Positions 9,046 to 18,508 of a stretch of DNA of 21,559 nt are shown one piece after another. The DNA comes from Glaciozyma antarctica PI12 (Eukaryota; Basidiomycota; Microbotryomycetes; Kriegeriales; Camptobasidiaceae). The translations under genes were made by a program, and so were the position numbers. The first letter of the stretch is position 1. Each line of letters begins with the position of its first letter. The DNA is taken from positions 1,602,046-1,623,604 of the forward strand of contig KZ627161.1 of the NCBI GenBank assembly GCA_002917775.1, written 5' to 3'. The notes below the pieces were generated by a model. It searched no databases. It saw only the letters and a program-made list of their open reading frames with translations, and was not told where the DNA came from.

Positions 9046-9220
9046 GATTATGGAGGGAATGGATTCGTAGGGATGCCTAGCTCGGTTAGACTTCGCAATG
9101 AGCTGTGAGACTGTGTGAGAACTGAGAGAGAGCAGCGAGACATCCTCGAGCACGAGCAGCTCGAGCGAGGCCCCTGCGAGTTTTGCGGTTCTCCTCCTCC
9201 CACTTCTTGCCCTCTCGACG

Positions 9221-10926
9221 ATGAGCCAGGCAGACGCCGCAGGTAGTCTGGCTCCAGGGCAGTCTATCAGTGCATCTGCCCCGCCTCATCGCCAGTCGGC
9301 GTCGCGGCTCCCTCGCGCCAATTACGTTTTGGGGAAGGTTATCCCGTTGGCGCTCGTCGTTCTCACATGGAAGGGCTATCAACTGTGCGTGTTCGAGGTT
9401 GGTGAGCTCTCCCTCGCTCTTTCATACCTGCGCGGACGCTGACAGTGAACAGGGAGCTACCTCACCGAGATCCGTCACCTACCCCAACTCGGTTTCGTCT
9501 ACGTGGCCCAGTTCAACCTCTTCTTCTGGTCGCTCATCTACTGCTTCTTGGTTGTATATCTCCATCCCAGGCACTCGGCTGCTCCACGAGACCCACCGCA
9601 AGAGGTCATGGACCGCACGGTCGTGCGTGCTGCTTGCGAATGCTCGCTTGCGAATGCCGCTGAGCGGCTTCCTTTCTCTAGGTTTACGAATGTGATGACG
9701 CTGGATTGCCTACTCGCTGCGACAGGGATCAGTGCGGAGGGTCGTGGAGATCTGTGAGGACGAGGCAAGTTGGAGTCCTCTCTCCTCCTTCCGAACCTCA
9801 CTAACGTCTTTGTACAGGCACTGTCGCGACTGTGGACGCTGCAAGTGAGCTTATATTTATCTACGAACACGTCCGCGAGGCAATCCGACCATCTGAGCCT
9901 TTGCAGAACTGGCTTCGACCACCAGTAAGTTCCGAAGGCTCCCCATTTCTCGCGCTGAGTCGCGGCGCAGCTGCCCCTTCATGGATTCGTGCATCGCTAC
10001 CGATACCATCAAGCCCTTCTTCAGCTTCCTAGTCCTCGTCCTCCCTCTCATCGGATTCGCCATCATCCCCCTCATTCCAATCCAGCTTGCGGCGGTCAAG
10101 AACGTCGTTGCGGCAACATGGAGCAGTGAATGGATGAATGATATGTGGTGGAGTCACTGGTACAGCTGGGCTGGAGGCCCGGTGTGGAGGTACGCCCTTT
10201 TCGCATCCTCCTTGCTGATCTTGTCGCTGACGAGGAATGTTAGATATGCTGCGGCTCTCGCCATCGGATTCTGGCACTACCCTTCTCTCGACCCTCCACG
10301 ACCACCTCTCTTCCTCTCTCCGACGCGTCGCTTTACCGGAGACGGCGTCGCCCGCACCCACACCGACTCTCCCTGCCCCGCCCTCGCCACGCCCAACCTC
10401 GCCACTCTCCTCACCGTCACTGCAGGCGCATTCGTCTTCTTCATCGCCATCGCGATGATTCTCACCATCGTTCTCAATGCTCGGAAAGGCGTGAGCGCGG
10501 TCCAGCTCGAACGGATTCGACGTTGGAGGGTGGAGACGCAGAAAGCTGCGAAGCGAGCAGAAGGAGGTTGGGACGGGCGCATCAGGCTCTGGGTACCTCT
10601 GGAGTAGCACGCTCAGGATGAGAGGTGATACTCGTTGATCCTAGTGCTCCGTTGTACGACTTTGGGCCGGCGGAGAATTGGAGAAGGATGATGGGTGAGC
10701 GATGGTGGCAGTGGTTCGGTGAGTCTTCTCGCAAGCCGAAGCGTTCTATTCTCGCTCAGTGCTGATCGAATTGACGATTCGTAGTGCCCAGGATTCACAC
10801 GTGCGTGTACCTCTCTCTCAAAGCGAATCCGAGCTGACCGATGCCTACAGTCCCAGCAGCGACTTGGAATTTAGTCCAGCCGCGATAGAGCAGCTGAAGG
10901 ACGAGGCCAGAAAGCGCTCGCTATGA
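9221..10926 (+). CDS. DHHC-type protein S-palmitoyltransferase
   Basis: Ten exons: 9221-9401, 9453-9622, 9682-9764, 9818-9844, 9907-9924, 9971-10189, 10244-10603, 10645-10718, 10785-10800, 10851-10926; the product is 407 residues. Two membrane segments (about 36-56 and 77-97) precede a cysteine-rich domain containing TRHCRDCGRC and the active-site block DHHCPF with catalytic C161. Further hydrophobic segments follow (about 176-205, 240-255, 295-320). The C-terminal tail has LYDFGPAENWRRMMG, like the conserved tail of fungal DHHC enzymes. The family transfers palmitate from acyl-CoA to cysteines of membrane proteins. Features to note: the block after DHHC reads PFMDSCIA rather than the common PWINNCVG; the motif is split by an intron after the second histidine; one intron is GC-AG; one 54-nt intron is open in frame. 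The stop-like TAG at 10605 lies inside a 41-nt intron. The product could be an Akr/Pfa-like enzyme, but I cannot place the subfamily. Confidence 0.88.
9765..9817 (+). other. GC-AG intron in the DHHC gene
   Basis: The donor is AG|GCAAGT, the classical form of a GC donor that otherwise matches the consensus, with a CACTAACG branch site and a TGTACAG acceptor. Splicing here joins the conserved RTRHCRDCGRC motif exactly in frame. No GT donor nearby gives that result. Confidence 0.8.
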
Positions 10927-10969
10927 ATGTATCACACTTCGCAAGCAAATCAAGGCTGCTACAGCGCCC

Positions 10970-13450
10970 TCATGACTTGGGCTTCTTCGCCGCACTCGCC
11001 GAGAGATTCATCCCCGCCGGTCGCTTCACGCTAGTCTCCCCTGCGAAGACGTGTCAGAGAGGCTCTCCAGCGAAGAGAGCTCGAGAAGCGAGACGTACAC
11101 TGGAAGAAGTCGCAGCGAACCTCGGGGTTGACGTGGAGCTTGGCCTGTCCCTTGTCGTAGCCAGGTCCGACGGGCCTGTCCCGCGACGACATCGTCAGCA
11201 TCACACGCGACGAAACGGCAGAACGAACGAACGCACCTTGAGCAGAGATAGAAGCGACGACCCTTGTTGATCCCTGGCTTGTTGACCGTCCATAGCCTTG
11301 AAGGCTCATCATGCCCATTGCAGTTCGGGAGCGCCTTCTGCGCGAACAGACTCGACCAAGCCGACGACGCTGACGCCGACGCGGCTGAAGATCCTGAGGA
11401 GGCAGTCTCGTAGTCTCCCGGATCCATCCCGCCCATTCGTTCGTCCGACTCGTCGGTGAGGTCGATGACGGAGGAAGAGGTCGATCCCTGCAAGGTGGCG
11501 GACGCCGTCGCGGAGGGAGGGGCAAGAGCGACGTCCTTCTTCGCCTTCTTCTTCTTGACGGGCGGCTTCGGCTTCGGCGGAGGCTTGAAGAAGCTCGAGA
11601 TGCTTTGCTGACCTCCCGGAACGACCTTCTCATCCTCGACCGACGCCTTTCCCTTCCCCTTCATAGAAGAGCTTGACGCCACCGACGAGGTCCTGTTCGG
11701 CGCCGAAGACGAGGGTGCGGGAGTGGCGAGTTTTGAAGTCGAAGCGACTGGGGTGTCGCGAGCGGTAGCTGCGGAGGTGGAAGGCGTCGAGAGGGAGCGA
11801 GGGGCGGGGCTTGCGACAGGAGGAGACTGGGTGGATCCTCCCTCGACCTTCTTGCCGAAGAAGTTCGACAGAAGCCGTTGCTTCCCCGAGAACTCATCGT
11901 AGAAGCGCGCTGCGAAAGCCGGCGGATCCGGAGATGGGTCCTCGCGCGCCTGTCCAGGATTCATCTCGTCCCAGAGGCTGACCTTGCCGCGACCTTCGAT
12001 CTCGATCTCGTCGTAGAGGTCGACGTAAACGGGGCAGTGGTCCGAGCCGACGACGTCGGGGAGGATGTCTGAGTCGCGGACCCAGGGGAGGAGGCCGGGA
12101 GTGATGAGGATGTAGTCGAGCCGAGTGCCGTAGTTGGAGGGCCTGCGCGACGCGATTCATCAGAAACGGTCGTAAAGAGGTGACATAGTGTGTACCTCGC
12201 ATCAATCTTGGTGTTCCAGCCTGGAGAGCGGAGGGAAGTCAGCTCAGTCCCTCCGAAGGCAGCGAGGCGAGACTCACAGGTGTACATGAACTCCCTCGTC
12301 GGGTGCAAACGGCGAGTAATGTCGATCATAGGACCATCGGGGCCGACGAACTCATTGAGCCACTTGCGAGGAGGGTGATCCGTGAAGTTGGCGAGACCTT
12401 GATCCTTCGTGCGCTGGTCGGCCTCGGCGCTGTCGATGGGCGAATGGCAGATGTTCTGCAAGCCGCACAAGTCAGGACACGTAATAGGGAGGCGTGAGAC
12501 GTAACGCACCAGGTCACCAACGACCATGACCTCTCTCCCAGCGCGAATAAGGCCCCGAACTCGCTTGTCGACCATCTGGTTGAAGTAGTTCTTGAAGATG
12601 AGTCGCTCGTTGTTCGTCTCGTTCGGGCAGTAGCTGCAGGAAAAGCTTTAGCTAGCGTTCTCGAGGCAGTGAGGACGGTCTCACAGATTGATGAGCACAA
12701 ACAGGCCAAGGTCGCACACTGTCGTGCGGCCTTCGAGATCAAGATCCCTCATCTCCGAGAACGAAAGGTCGGCATCCGAGCTCATGGGGTATCCTCCGAT
12801 TCGCTCCAAGGTTGGAATGGCGGCAGGAACGAGAGCCGAGCTGATCCCCTCCTCCGCCTTGAGGGGGACGCAGGTCGAGCGCTTCGTGAAGAGGGCAGTT
12901 CCGTGGATGCCCTTGACTGATCGACGGAAGAAGGAGAAGAACGAGTCGTAGTCCGTCATACATGCGAGAGTCTTGTTCATCTGTGCGCGAGTGATCTTGG
13001 TCTCTGCGAAGGCGGGTGAGCTGCAATCGAAGCGGGAGAGGTGGCAAGACGCACCTTGAATGCAGGCGATGTCGGCTCCCAGTTCCTTCAGGATCGCTTC
13101 GTGCGACTTGAGAGCGTTCCATCTGCGCAGCAGCAGGCCTACATCAGCTGCAGTTCCCTCTCTGGCTTCCCTCTCCCTCATCTCGGCGACCCCGCACTCC
13201 CAGCTGGTCTCAGCGCGTCGTCCTCCCGGCGTTACCATCCCAGCCTGAATCAGAGGAAGCTACCTACGGGTGGAACTGAAGCAGCCTATTTCAGTCAAAG
13301 GAGCTCGTTGTTAGCGTGAGGCAGCCGGGAGGAGAGGGAGCAACACACGTCTTGATCCCGTTCTGCAAAGCCCTCACAGAGCTCAGCGACGATACTCGCA
13401 GCTCCAACAGCTGGGAGGAGACTCACCACATTCCATGTAACGATCTTCAT
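10970..13450 (-). CDS. APN2: AP endonuclease 2 (Apn2/APE2), EEP nuclease with PIP boxes and GRF zinc finger
   Basis: Eleven exons: 13450-13427, 13362-13349, 13285-13268, 13122-13055, 13003-12685, 12633-12510, 12455-12278, 12220-12196, 12142-11237, 11175-11099, 11040-10970; the product is 607 residues. The exonuclease III-type domain (1-305) shows WNVNG (metal ligand N9), QETK (E42), GDLNICH (D188, N190) and GSDHCP (D291, H292). The tail carries two PCNA-binding PIP boxes (QRLLSNFF 345-352; QQSISSFF 435-442), a lysine-rich NLS-like run, a SUMO-interaction-like VIDLT (482-486), and a GRF zinc finger with C531, H534, C557, C580 ending CDFFQW. The family removes 3' blocks and AP sites in nuclear base-excision repair and senses single-stranded DNA through GRF. 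The frame runs past a TAG at 11033-11031 because the last splice uses GTACGT; the true stop is at 10972-10970. Two exons are tiny (14 and 18 nt). It converges with the DHHC gene. Confidence 0.93.
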
Positions 13451-13775
13451 CCTCGCGCGAGCTGGCCGGCGGGGGGAGCCTCGAGGTGGCGGAGGCGAGG
13501 AGCTCGTGTGAGAAGGTGCCGGGCTAGGACGGTTGGAGGAGAGCGTGCACCGGCGGACGAAAGGGTTAGGTCGTAGCTGGTGGGGAGGAGGAGAGGTGTG
13601 TCGCAGCTTGAGAAGTGGAGGAGGGAGAGGGAGGAACTCGTCGCGCCCGACTTGGTCGACTGGTCGCGGTCGCGCGAGAGTCTCGCAATGCGTTCTCACC
13701 CTCGAGGATCAGTACGTGCTTCTTGCTCTCTCAATGCAATCCGTTGAAGTGTTTAATCTCCGTCTGCTTCTAATT
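13451..13775. other. Spacer between APN2 and the aminotransferase gene
   Basis: 325 bp between the start of APN2 and the stop of the next leftward gene. It must hold the APN2 promoter and the aminotransferase 3' end. An open frame continues upstream of the APN2 ATG to about 13699, but it is Pro/Arg/Ser-rich and precedes the conserved MKIVTWNV start, so I treat it as non-coding. No other structure was seen. Confidence 0.5.
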
Positions 13776-15553
13776 TTAAGCCCTCGTGGCGAGGATACAC
13801 TCCTTCAACCTCCTGAACGCCTCGTCCGCATCCTCCTCCGTCGCCAGCGAGAAGCTCACGCGCACCGAGCTGCTCTTGCTCCCACTGGGCATGAACGCCA
13901 CTCCAGGTACTGCGAGAACTCCCTTCTCCACCGCGGTCGTCGTGATCAACGCGTTCGAGTCGCCGTCCTCGCCAAGGTTCAGGTTGAGGTACAGGAACAT
14001 GCCGCAGTCGGGTGAGACCTGCGATGGAGGGTCAGCCTGGGTCTAGCGCAGGAGAAAGAGAGGACGGTCGACGAACCCATGTTGCGAGCCCATCGAGGTG
14101 CTTGTGCGCTGCCAACTCGAACATGTCGCGCTTGGCCTTGTAGAATGCCGCCACGCGGTGGGTGTGCTCGATGAAGCCTTGGTGGCCCCAGTGGTTCAGC
14201 AGTACGAGCGCAATAGCTTGAGTCGTCGAGCTGAGAGTGACGTCGGTCAGTTTACATCGCGCGCGCGGGCTTCGCAGCAGGAAGCTCACCTCGGCTGAAG
14301 GTTCGTGTTGGAGGTGTGGAGGTCGACGATATCGACGAAAGGCTTCGCAGCGGTCAGAAATCCAAGGCGCATTCCTGCAAAGTTACGACCGTCAGCTCCT
14401 GCCTTGGAGAGCGCAAGAAAGCCACTCGCCTGAGCTGAGGATCTTCGAAAAAGAGTCGAAGCGGACTACGCGACCCACTCCTCCACCATCGCGGCCTTCC
14501 AGCTCAAAGTAGCTTGGCGCTTGAACGGTCGGATCGTAATGGATGTAATGATATGCGTCGTCCTCGAAGATGAGGAAGTCGTACTTGCGCGCGAGAGCAA
14601 GGATCTCGAGCTTGCGCTCGATAGGGGAAGAGCAGCCAGTAGGGTTGGATCCAGTGGGGCTGATCAGTTTGAGAAAAATGGTGAGCTCGGCGTGTGGCCA
14701 ACAGACAGCGACACGGACGCACATCGTGTAGAGCACCTTGGGGAACCGCTTGTTGGGCCGCTTCGTGGACCAAGTCGACAGAATCTCCTCCAGAGCAGCA
14801 GGGTTGAGTCCAGAAGTATCGGTAGAAACCTCTGCGGGCGCAGAGAAGCTTCAGCAGAGCAACGCGGGGGAGCGAACGACCTAAGACGGACCGATGAGAT
14901 CTGCAGGCTCAGGAACGAGCAGACCAAGGGTACCACTGCACAAGATCGTCAGCTTCGTACAATTCTTCAATGCAGCGCAGCAGACTCACGGGTAGACTGG
15001 CGTCTCGAGCAGGATACTGTCTCCCTCGTCGATGACCGCCTGGAAGGCCTACAACCCGGCAATCTCCATCAGCTCGACTCCCACGCCTATGCAGCTGTGC
15101 CCACTCACCTTGTTGATTAGATCCTGACTCCCACTCCCCACGCTAACCCTCCAGCTCCCATCCTGCGGCCGCTTGTGCCGGGTCTCCTCGAGCTCCGAAA
15201 GCCATTTGACGAGACCGCTCAGTCCAGCCGTCGGACCATATTGCAGCGCCTCGCTCAGCGCCCTTGATTCGACCACGAGCGTCTCCTCCGATCCGCCGGG
15301 GACGATGGGCTTGAGGGTCATGGAGAGGGAGGAGAAGGGGAAAGTGGCTTCGTTTGGCTTCCCTGCGAGCAGAGACAGCATGCCGGGCCGCGCCTCGAGG
15401 GGAAAGAGTCCGCGAACTGGTGTAGGGCGCCGTTAGCTATGCGATCGCGCTGAGGAGGCGAGGGAGGGAGGACGCACTGGCGGAGGGCTTCCACGCCTTG
15501 CCGCGCTTCGAGATGAACGAGTCCCAGTCGATCTGGTTGTTTGCTGCTGCCAT
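13776..15553 (-). CDS. PLP-dependent aminotransferase, Aro8/2-aminoadipate transaminase type
   Basis: Nine exons: 15553-15478, 15416-15109, 15048-14990, 14935-14892, 14831-14723, 14659-14430, 14374-14290, 14230-14077, 14018-13776; the product is 435 residues. Fold-type I motifs are in order: substrate-entry segment IRGLFPLEARPGM, YGPTAGLSGL, a GSQDLINKAF turn, the active-site loop PTGSNPTG, the cofactor aspartate in FEDDAYHYI, the Schiff-base lysine K271 in DSFSKILSSGMRLGF, and the C-terminal arginine in SSVRVSFS. This order and the length (about 430-500) fit the fungal Aro8/Aro9 and kynurenine/alpha-aminoadipate aminotransferase family, which handles aromatic amino acids, 2-aminoadipate (lysine synthesis) or kynurenine. 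Which substrate applies cannot be read from sequence. The start at 15553 gives the family-like beginning (IDWDSFISKRG). One intron (14429-14375) uses a GC donor. ARO8 is the closest name I would consider. Confidence 0.9.
14375..14429 (-). other. GC-AG intron in the aminotransferase gene
   Basis: The donor is CAG|GCGAGT and the acceptor TTTGCAG, with a GCTGAC branch-like site. It lies four residues after the PLP-binding lysine and joins ILSSG to MRLGF in frame. The only nearby GT donor (GTGGCT) breaks the motif. This is the second GC-AG intron in the window. Confidence 0.78.
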
Positions 15554-15712
15554 TTGTCGAGGGATCTGAAGCTTGCGAGATGAGTTGGGAGAAGAGGAGG
15601 GGGAAGAACCAACAGCGAGCAGCCTCACGCGCCCAACGGAACACCCGGCCCCGGCGTGGATCGACCCCCTCTCCGCTCTCGAGTCGGTTTGAGCGATACA
15701 GCCGACAATAAT

Positions 15713-18508
15713 TCACTCGAGCGCCCCCTCCCCAGCTAATACTACCTCGTCTACCCGCTCCTTCGTATCCAGCAACTCGAACGTCCGAATCGTCTCCCCG
15801 TAGTCCGACAGGTTGAACACTCGCATCCTCCGACTGAAGCCCGACTGCCCATAGCCTGCATAGCCTGCGTCCAGCCCCGAAACACACCCACACGCCCTTG
15901 ATCCTCCGACAATCCTCGCTGAGGTGACAATGCCCGTGCGCCAGGACTTTGACCTCGGGCCTCCCGCTCGTCGCCTGCGAGAACTCGCCGTCCCAGAATT
16001 CGTCGACGGGCGCAGTGGTGGAACGAGTCGCGACGAGCTCGCCTTGAGCCATGAGAGCCTGCTCGAAAAAATTGCCGTTAACTTTTGACGCCCCGGAGCC
16101 CTCGATCCGGGTGCCGACGATGAGGCGCTCGCCGTTCGCACCGACGTCGGCGGGGATCTCGTACGCCTCGGGAAGGGGGATGTGGAAGAAGGTAATCTGC
16201 AGCGAGCGGTGAGCGACGTAGAAGAAAGGAGGAAGAGACGCGACGCACGGCGTTGGGCTTCGCGAGAAGGGGCGCAGCAGCAGTAGGACCGACCGGCTGC
16301 TCCATAGGCATCGGCTCCGCGTAAATCAGATCGAACTGGTCGAGGTAGACTTCGTCGCTCGGTCGGCTCTCCGCGTCGGGATCTCTGCTCCCCCCGACTT
16401 GAGCTCCATCGTCCTCGTCCGCAGCCGCCAACACGCCCTCGCCCTCGCTCTCCTCCTCCGCCGCATCGAGAGCGTCCCCCTCGTTCCCGTTATCGTCGTC
16501 GTCTTGTCGCTTGCGGTGTAGCGAGAGACGACGTTTTCGGTCGTCGAAGGGAGCTGAGATGGGCGCGGAAGCCGAGCCGGGAGGGGAGTAGGGTCGCAGG
16601 ATGGGCTTGACTTGCGCGGACTGGCTTCTGAACCAGTTGATTCTGCGGAACTCGTTAGATTTGCGTTGCAGACGAGAGGGTGAGTGGTCGTACTGATTCG
16701 GCTTGATATAGTCGTAACCTTTCCACGGGCTGATCGTCTTGATGTAGGAGCCAGAATCGAGAAAGTACAGGCTGAAGAGGTTAGTGTTGCTCCTGCAAAA
16801 CGAACTCGTCAGCGCCGCTTCCTTCTCCGAGCGTGCAGCCACTCACGCGTCGTGACTGCGAATCGAGCGCATGTAGTTGCCTGTCCCATCGACGCCGACG
16901 GGGCCAGCTTCTCCGAGAAAATAGGGCATCGAGCGCATGTAATCCACTGCGAAGACGATTCAGGATGCGAGCGCAAAGCCAAAATGGAGAAGACGCACTC
17001 GATTCAGAATTCGACATGCCGTCCTCCTGATCGTGGTTCCCATAAATCGCAGTCCAGGGAATGCGCTTCTTCCAGATCACAGGAGCCCACTTGAGGATCG
17101 TCGATTGGGAAGACCACGACGTCTTCTGCCCGTTCAGTCTGCGAGGCGACGTTCAGCGCCAGTTCGCGTTGAGCGAATAGCAGGACCCACTGGTCACCGC
17201 TGAACACGACCAGATCAGGCTTGACTTCCGCCAAAGCCGTCTCGAGCCACTGAAGCGAGTAGACGTCCGCGCCGACTGATTCGCACTCCATCCTGCGAGC
17301 AGCGTCCATGTCGCGGCATTCGCCAGGACCTGTGCTGAAGTGAAGGTCGGCAACTTGAAGGATCGTAAACTCTCCTCGCTCGGAGAACTGGAGTTCGGGG
17401 GTCGGAGGGAGAGCTGCGAAAGTGCACGGTCAGCTTCCCTCGCCCACCTCTCAGCACTGCGACGAGCGACTCACGAACGATCGCTTTCCGCACTGCGAGC
17501 GTGCTCCCCGGTCGTCTTTTCCGCGTCTTGAGATCCACCTTGCCCGAGTCGTCCTCCCCTCCCGTAATCATCGTCCGCATCTTCTCGAACCCCCACGGCG
17601 CCTGCACCTCGCTTCCACCGTAAAGAACGTCGAGCTCCGTGATCGGCTCCAGGTCCCCCGCGCTCCCGTTCCCGCTTCGCCGCGCGGCGAGCACTTCGGC
17701 TTGAGGCGTAAGGCGGTAGTGGAGGAACATGGGGTCCATTCGAGGCCAGACGCCCTTGCGAAGGCTCTCCGAGATTTCGACCCAAACGCCGCTGCAGGAG
17801 ACGTTAGCAAGAGAGAGGAAGGCGCTCGCTGGGTAACTCACTCGTCGAGGTCCTCGACGGTGGGCTTGTGCGTGAGGAACGTGATGTTCGTTACGACTGG
17901 GAGCCTCGCGTTGGGAAGGAGTCGACCTGGAGACCGCACACTATCAGCTCACGTCCTATCCCCGCCTCTCCCGCCATCACTCACGCGTAAAGAGGTACAG
18001 ATACGACACTCCCGTTCCCTTGTTGAGATCCTTGTCGATCCGCGTCCACTTCCCCCTCGTCGTCTCCTCGCCAGCTGTCGTAGTTGGAACGCACAAGTTC
18101 CAAAGCCCCCGGAGGCGTGAAGCACGACAAGAGCGTGAGCTCCGTGATGGGCGTCGGGTCGTTGACGGTCGGGTCCCAGGCGTCGCTCTGCCAGGGCAAG
18201 GTCCAATCGTCATCTCCCCAGTCGTCGTCGTCCCAACTTGAAGCGGCAGTCCCATCCGCTCCAGTTGATGCGTTTACTGCGCCGAGGCGGAAAGAGGGTT
18301 GAAAGGCTTGCGAGCCAATGTTGCGAGGTCCTGTGCCGAGAGGGTGGTCGTCTGGGTGCGCCAGGTGATAGCGGGCGGTGAGGATGAACGCGGTGAGGAG
18401 AGTGCCGCCGACCAGGAGGAACGAGACGTTCCTGCTCTTGTTAAGGTCGATCCCGAGGCAGGAGGGCTGTGGATGTCGTCGTCGTTGGCTCCAGTTGTCG
18501 CCCAGCAT
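15713..18508 (-). CDS. DCR2: Dcr2-family calcineurin-like metallophosphatase, with two apparent frame breaks
   Basis: Nine exons: 18508-17985, 17926-17842, 17791-17475, 17413-17191, 17138-16999, 16946-16847, 16792-16694, 16642-16249, 16196-15713; about 787 residues if one base is skipped at each of two sites. An N-terminal signal anchor (28-46) precedes an acidic luminal-type stretch and a beta domain containing KWTRIDKDLNKGTG. Metallophosphoesterase motifs follow: QVADLHF (about D331/H333), FSGDQLNGQ, YGNHDQ, FHIPLPE and HGHCHLSED. An acidic/basic insert lies in exon 8. The end has YAGYGQSGFSRRMRV. The order matches fungal Dcr2/Sia1 proteins; budding yeast Dcr2 affects mitotic exit/G1 timing and dephosphorylates Sic1 and Ire1. 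Frame changes are required near 18106-18110 and 15851-15878, each between conserved segments. The exon sum (2366 nt) is two more than a multiple of three, consistent with two +1 changes. Either the assembly has errors, the gene is decaying, or the frame is recoded. Confidence 0.82.
15851..15878 (-). other. Frame-change site 2 in the Dcr2-like gene, with a 9-bp tandem repeat
   Basis: Upstream the frame reads GVWVCFGAG and downstream the +1 frame reads GYAGYGQSGF. Both are conserved-looking parts of the same C-terminal region. The DNA between contains GCAGGCTAT twice in tandem. No intron can fit: the segments are separated by only a few bases. In the upstream frame the junction reads CGC AGG C. 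Confidence 0.75.
18106..18110 (-). other. Frame-change site 1 in the Dcr2-like gene, at a G5 run
   Basis: On the coding strand a run of five Gs sits between TLLSCFTPPG in one frame and LWNLCVPTTTAGEE in the +1 frame. Removing one G (or adding two) would join them. Candidate introns across this spot are multiples of three long or only about 20-30 nt, so they do not fix the frame. Confidence 0.7.

Noticed and set aside
8526-9080. Plus- and minus-strand frames over the CSD tail
   Set aside because: They are shadow frames of the repetitive Pro/Gly-rich exon 7, with no independent domain or splice evidence.
10605-10607. TAG as the DHHC stop codon
   Set aside because: It lies inside a 41-nt intron. 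Splicing it out recovers the family's conserved tail (LYDFGPAENW) and three more exons.
11031-11033. TAG as the APN2 stop codon
   Set aside because: With the GTACGT donor and CGCAG acceptor, the reading completes the GRF motif (CDFFQW) and continues in another frame to a TGA at 10972-10970.
15851-15878. A mini-intron explaining frame break 2 in the Dcr2-like gene
   Set aside because: CAG acceptors are present, but any usable donor would make an intron under 30 nt and remove the conserved VCFGAG segment.
18060-18150. An intron explaining frame break 1 in the Dcr2-like gene
   Set aside because: The plausible GT-AG pairs give 51 or 54 nt, which do not change frame, or about 20-30 nt, which is too short.
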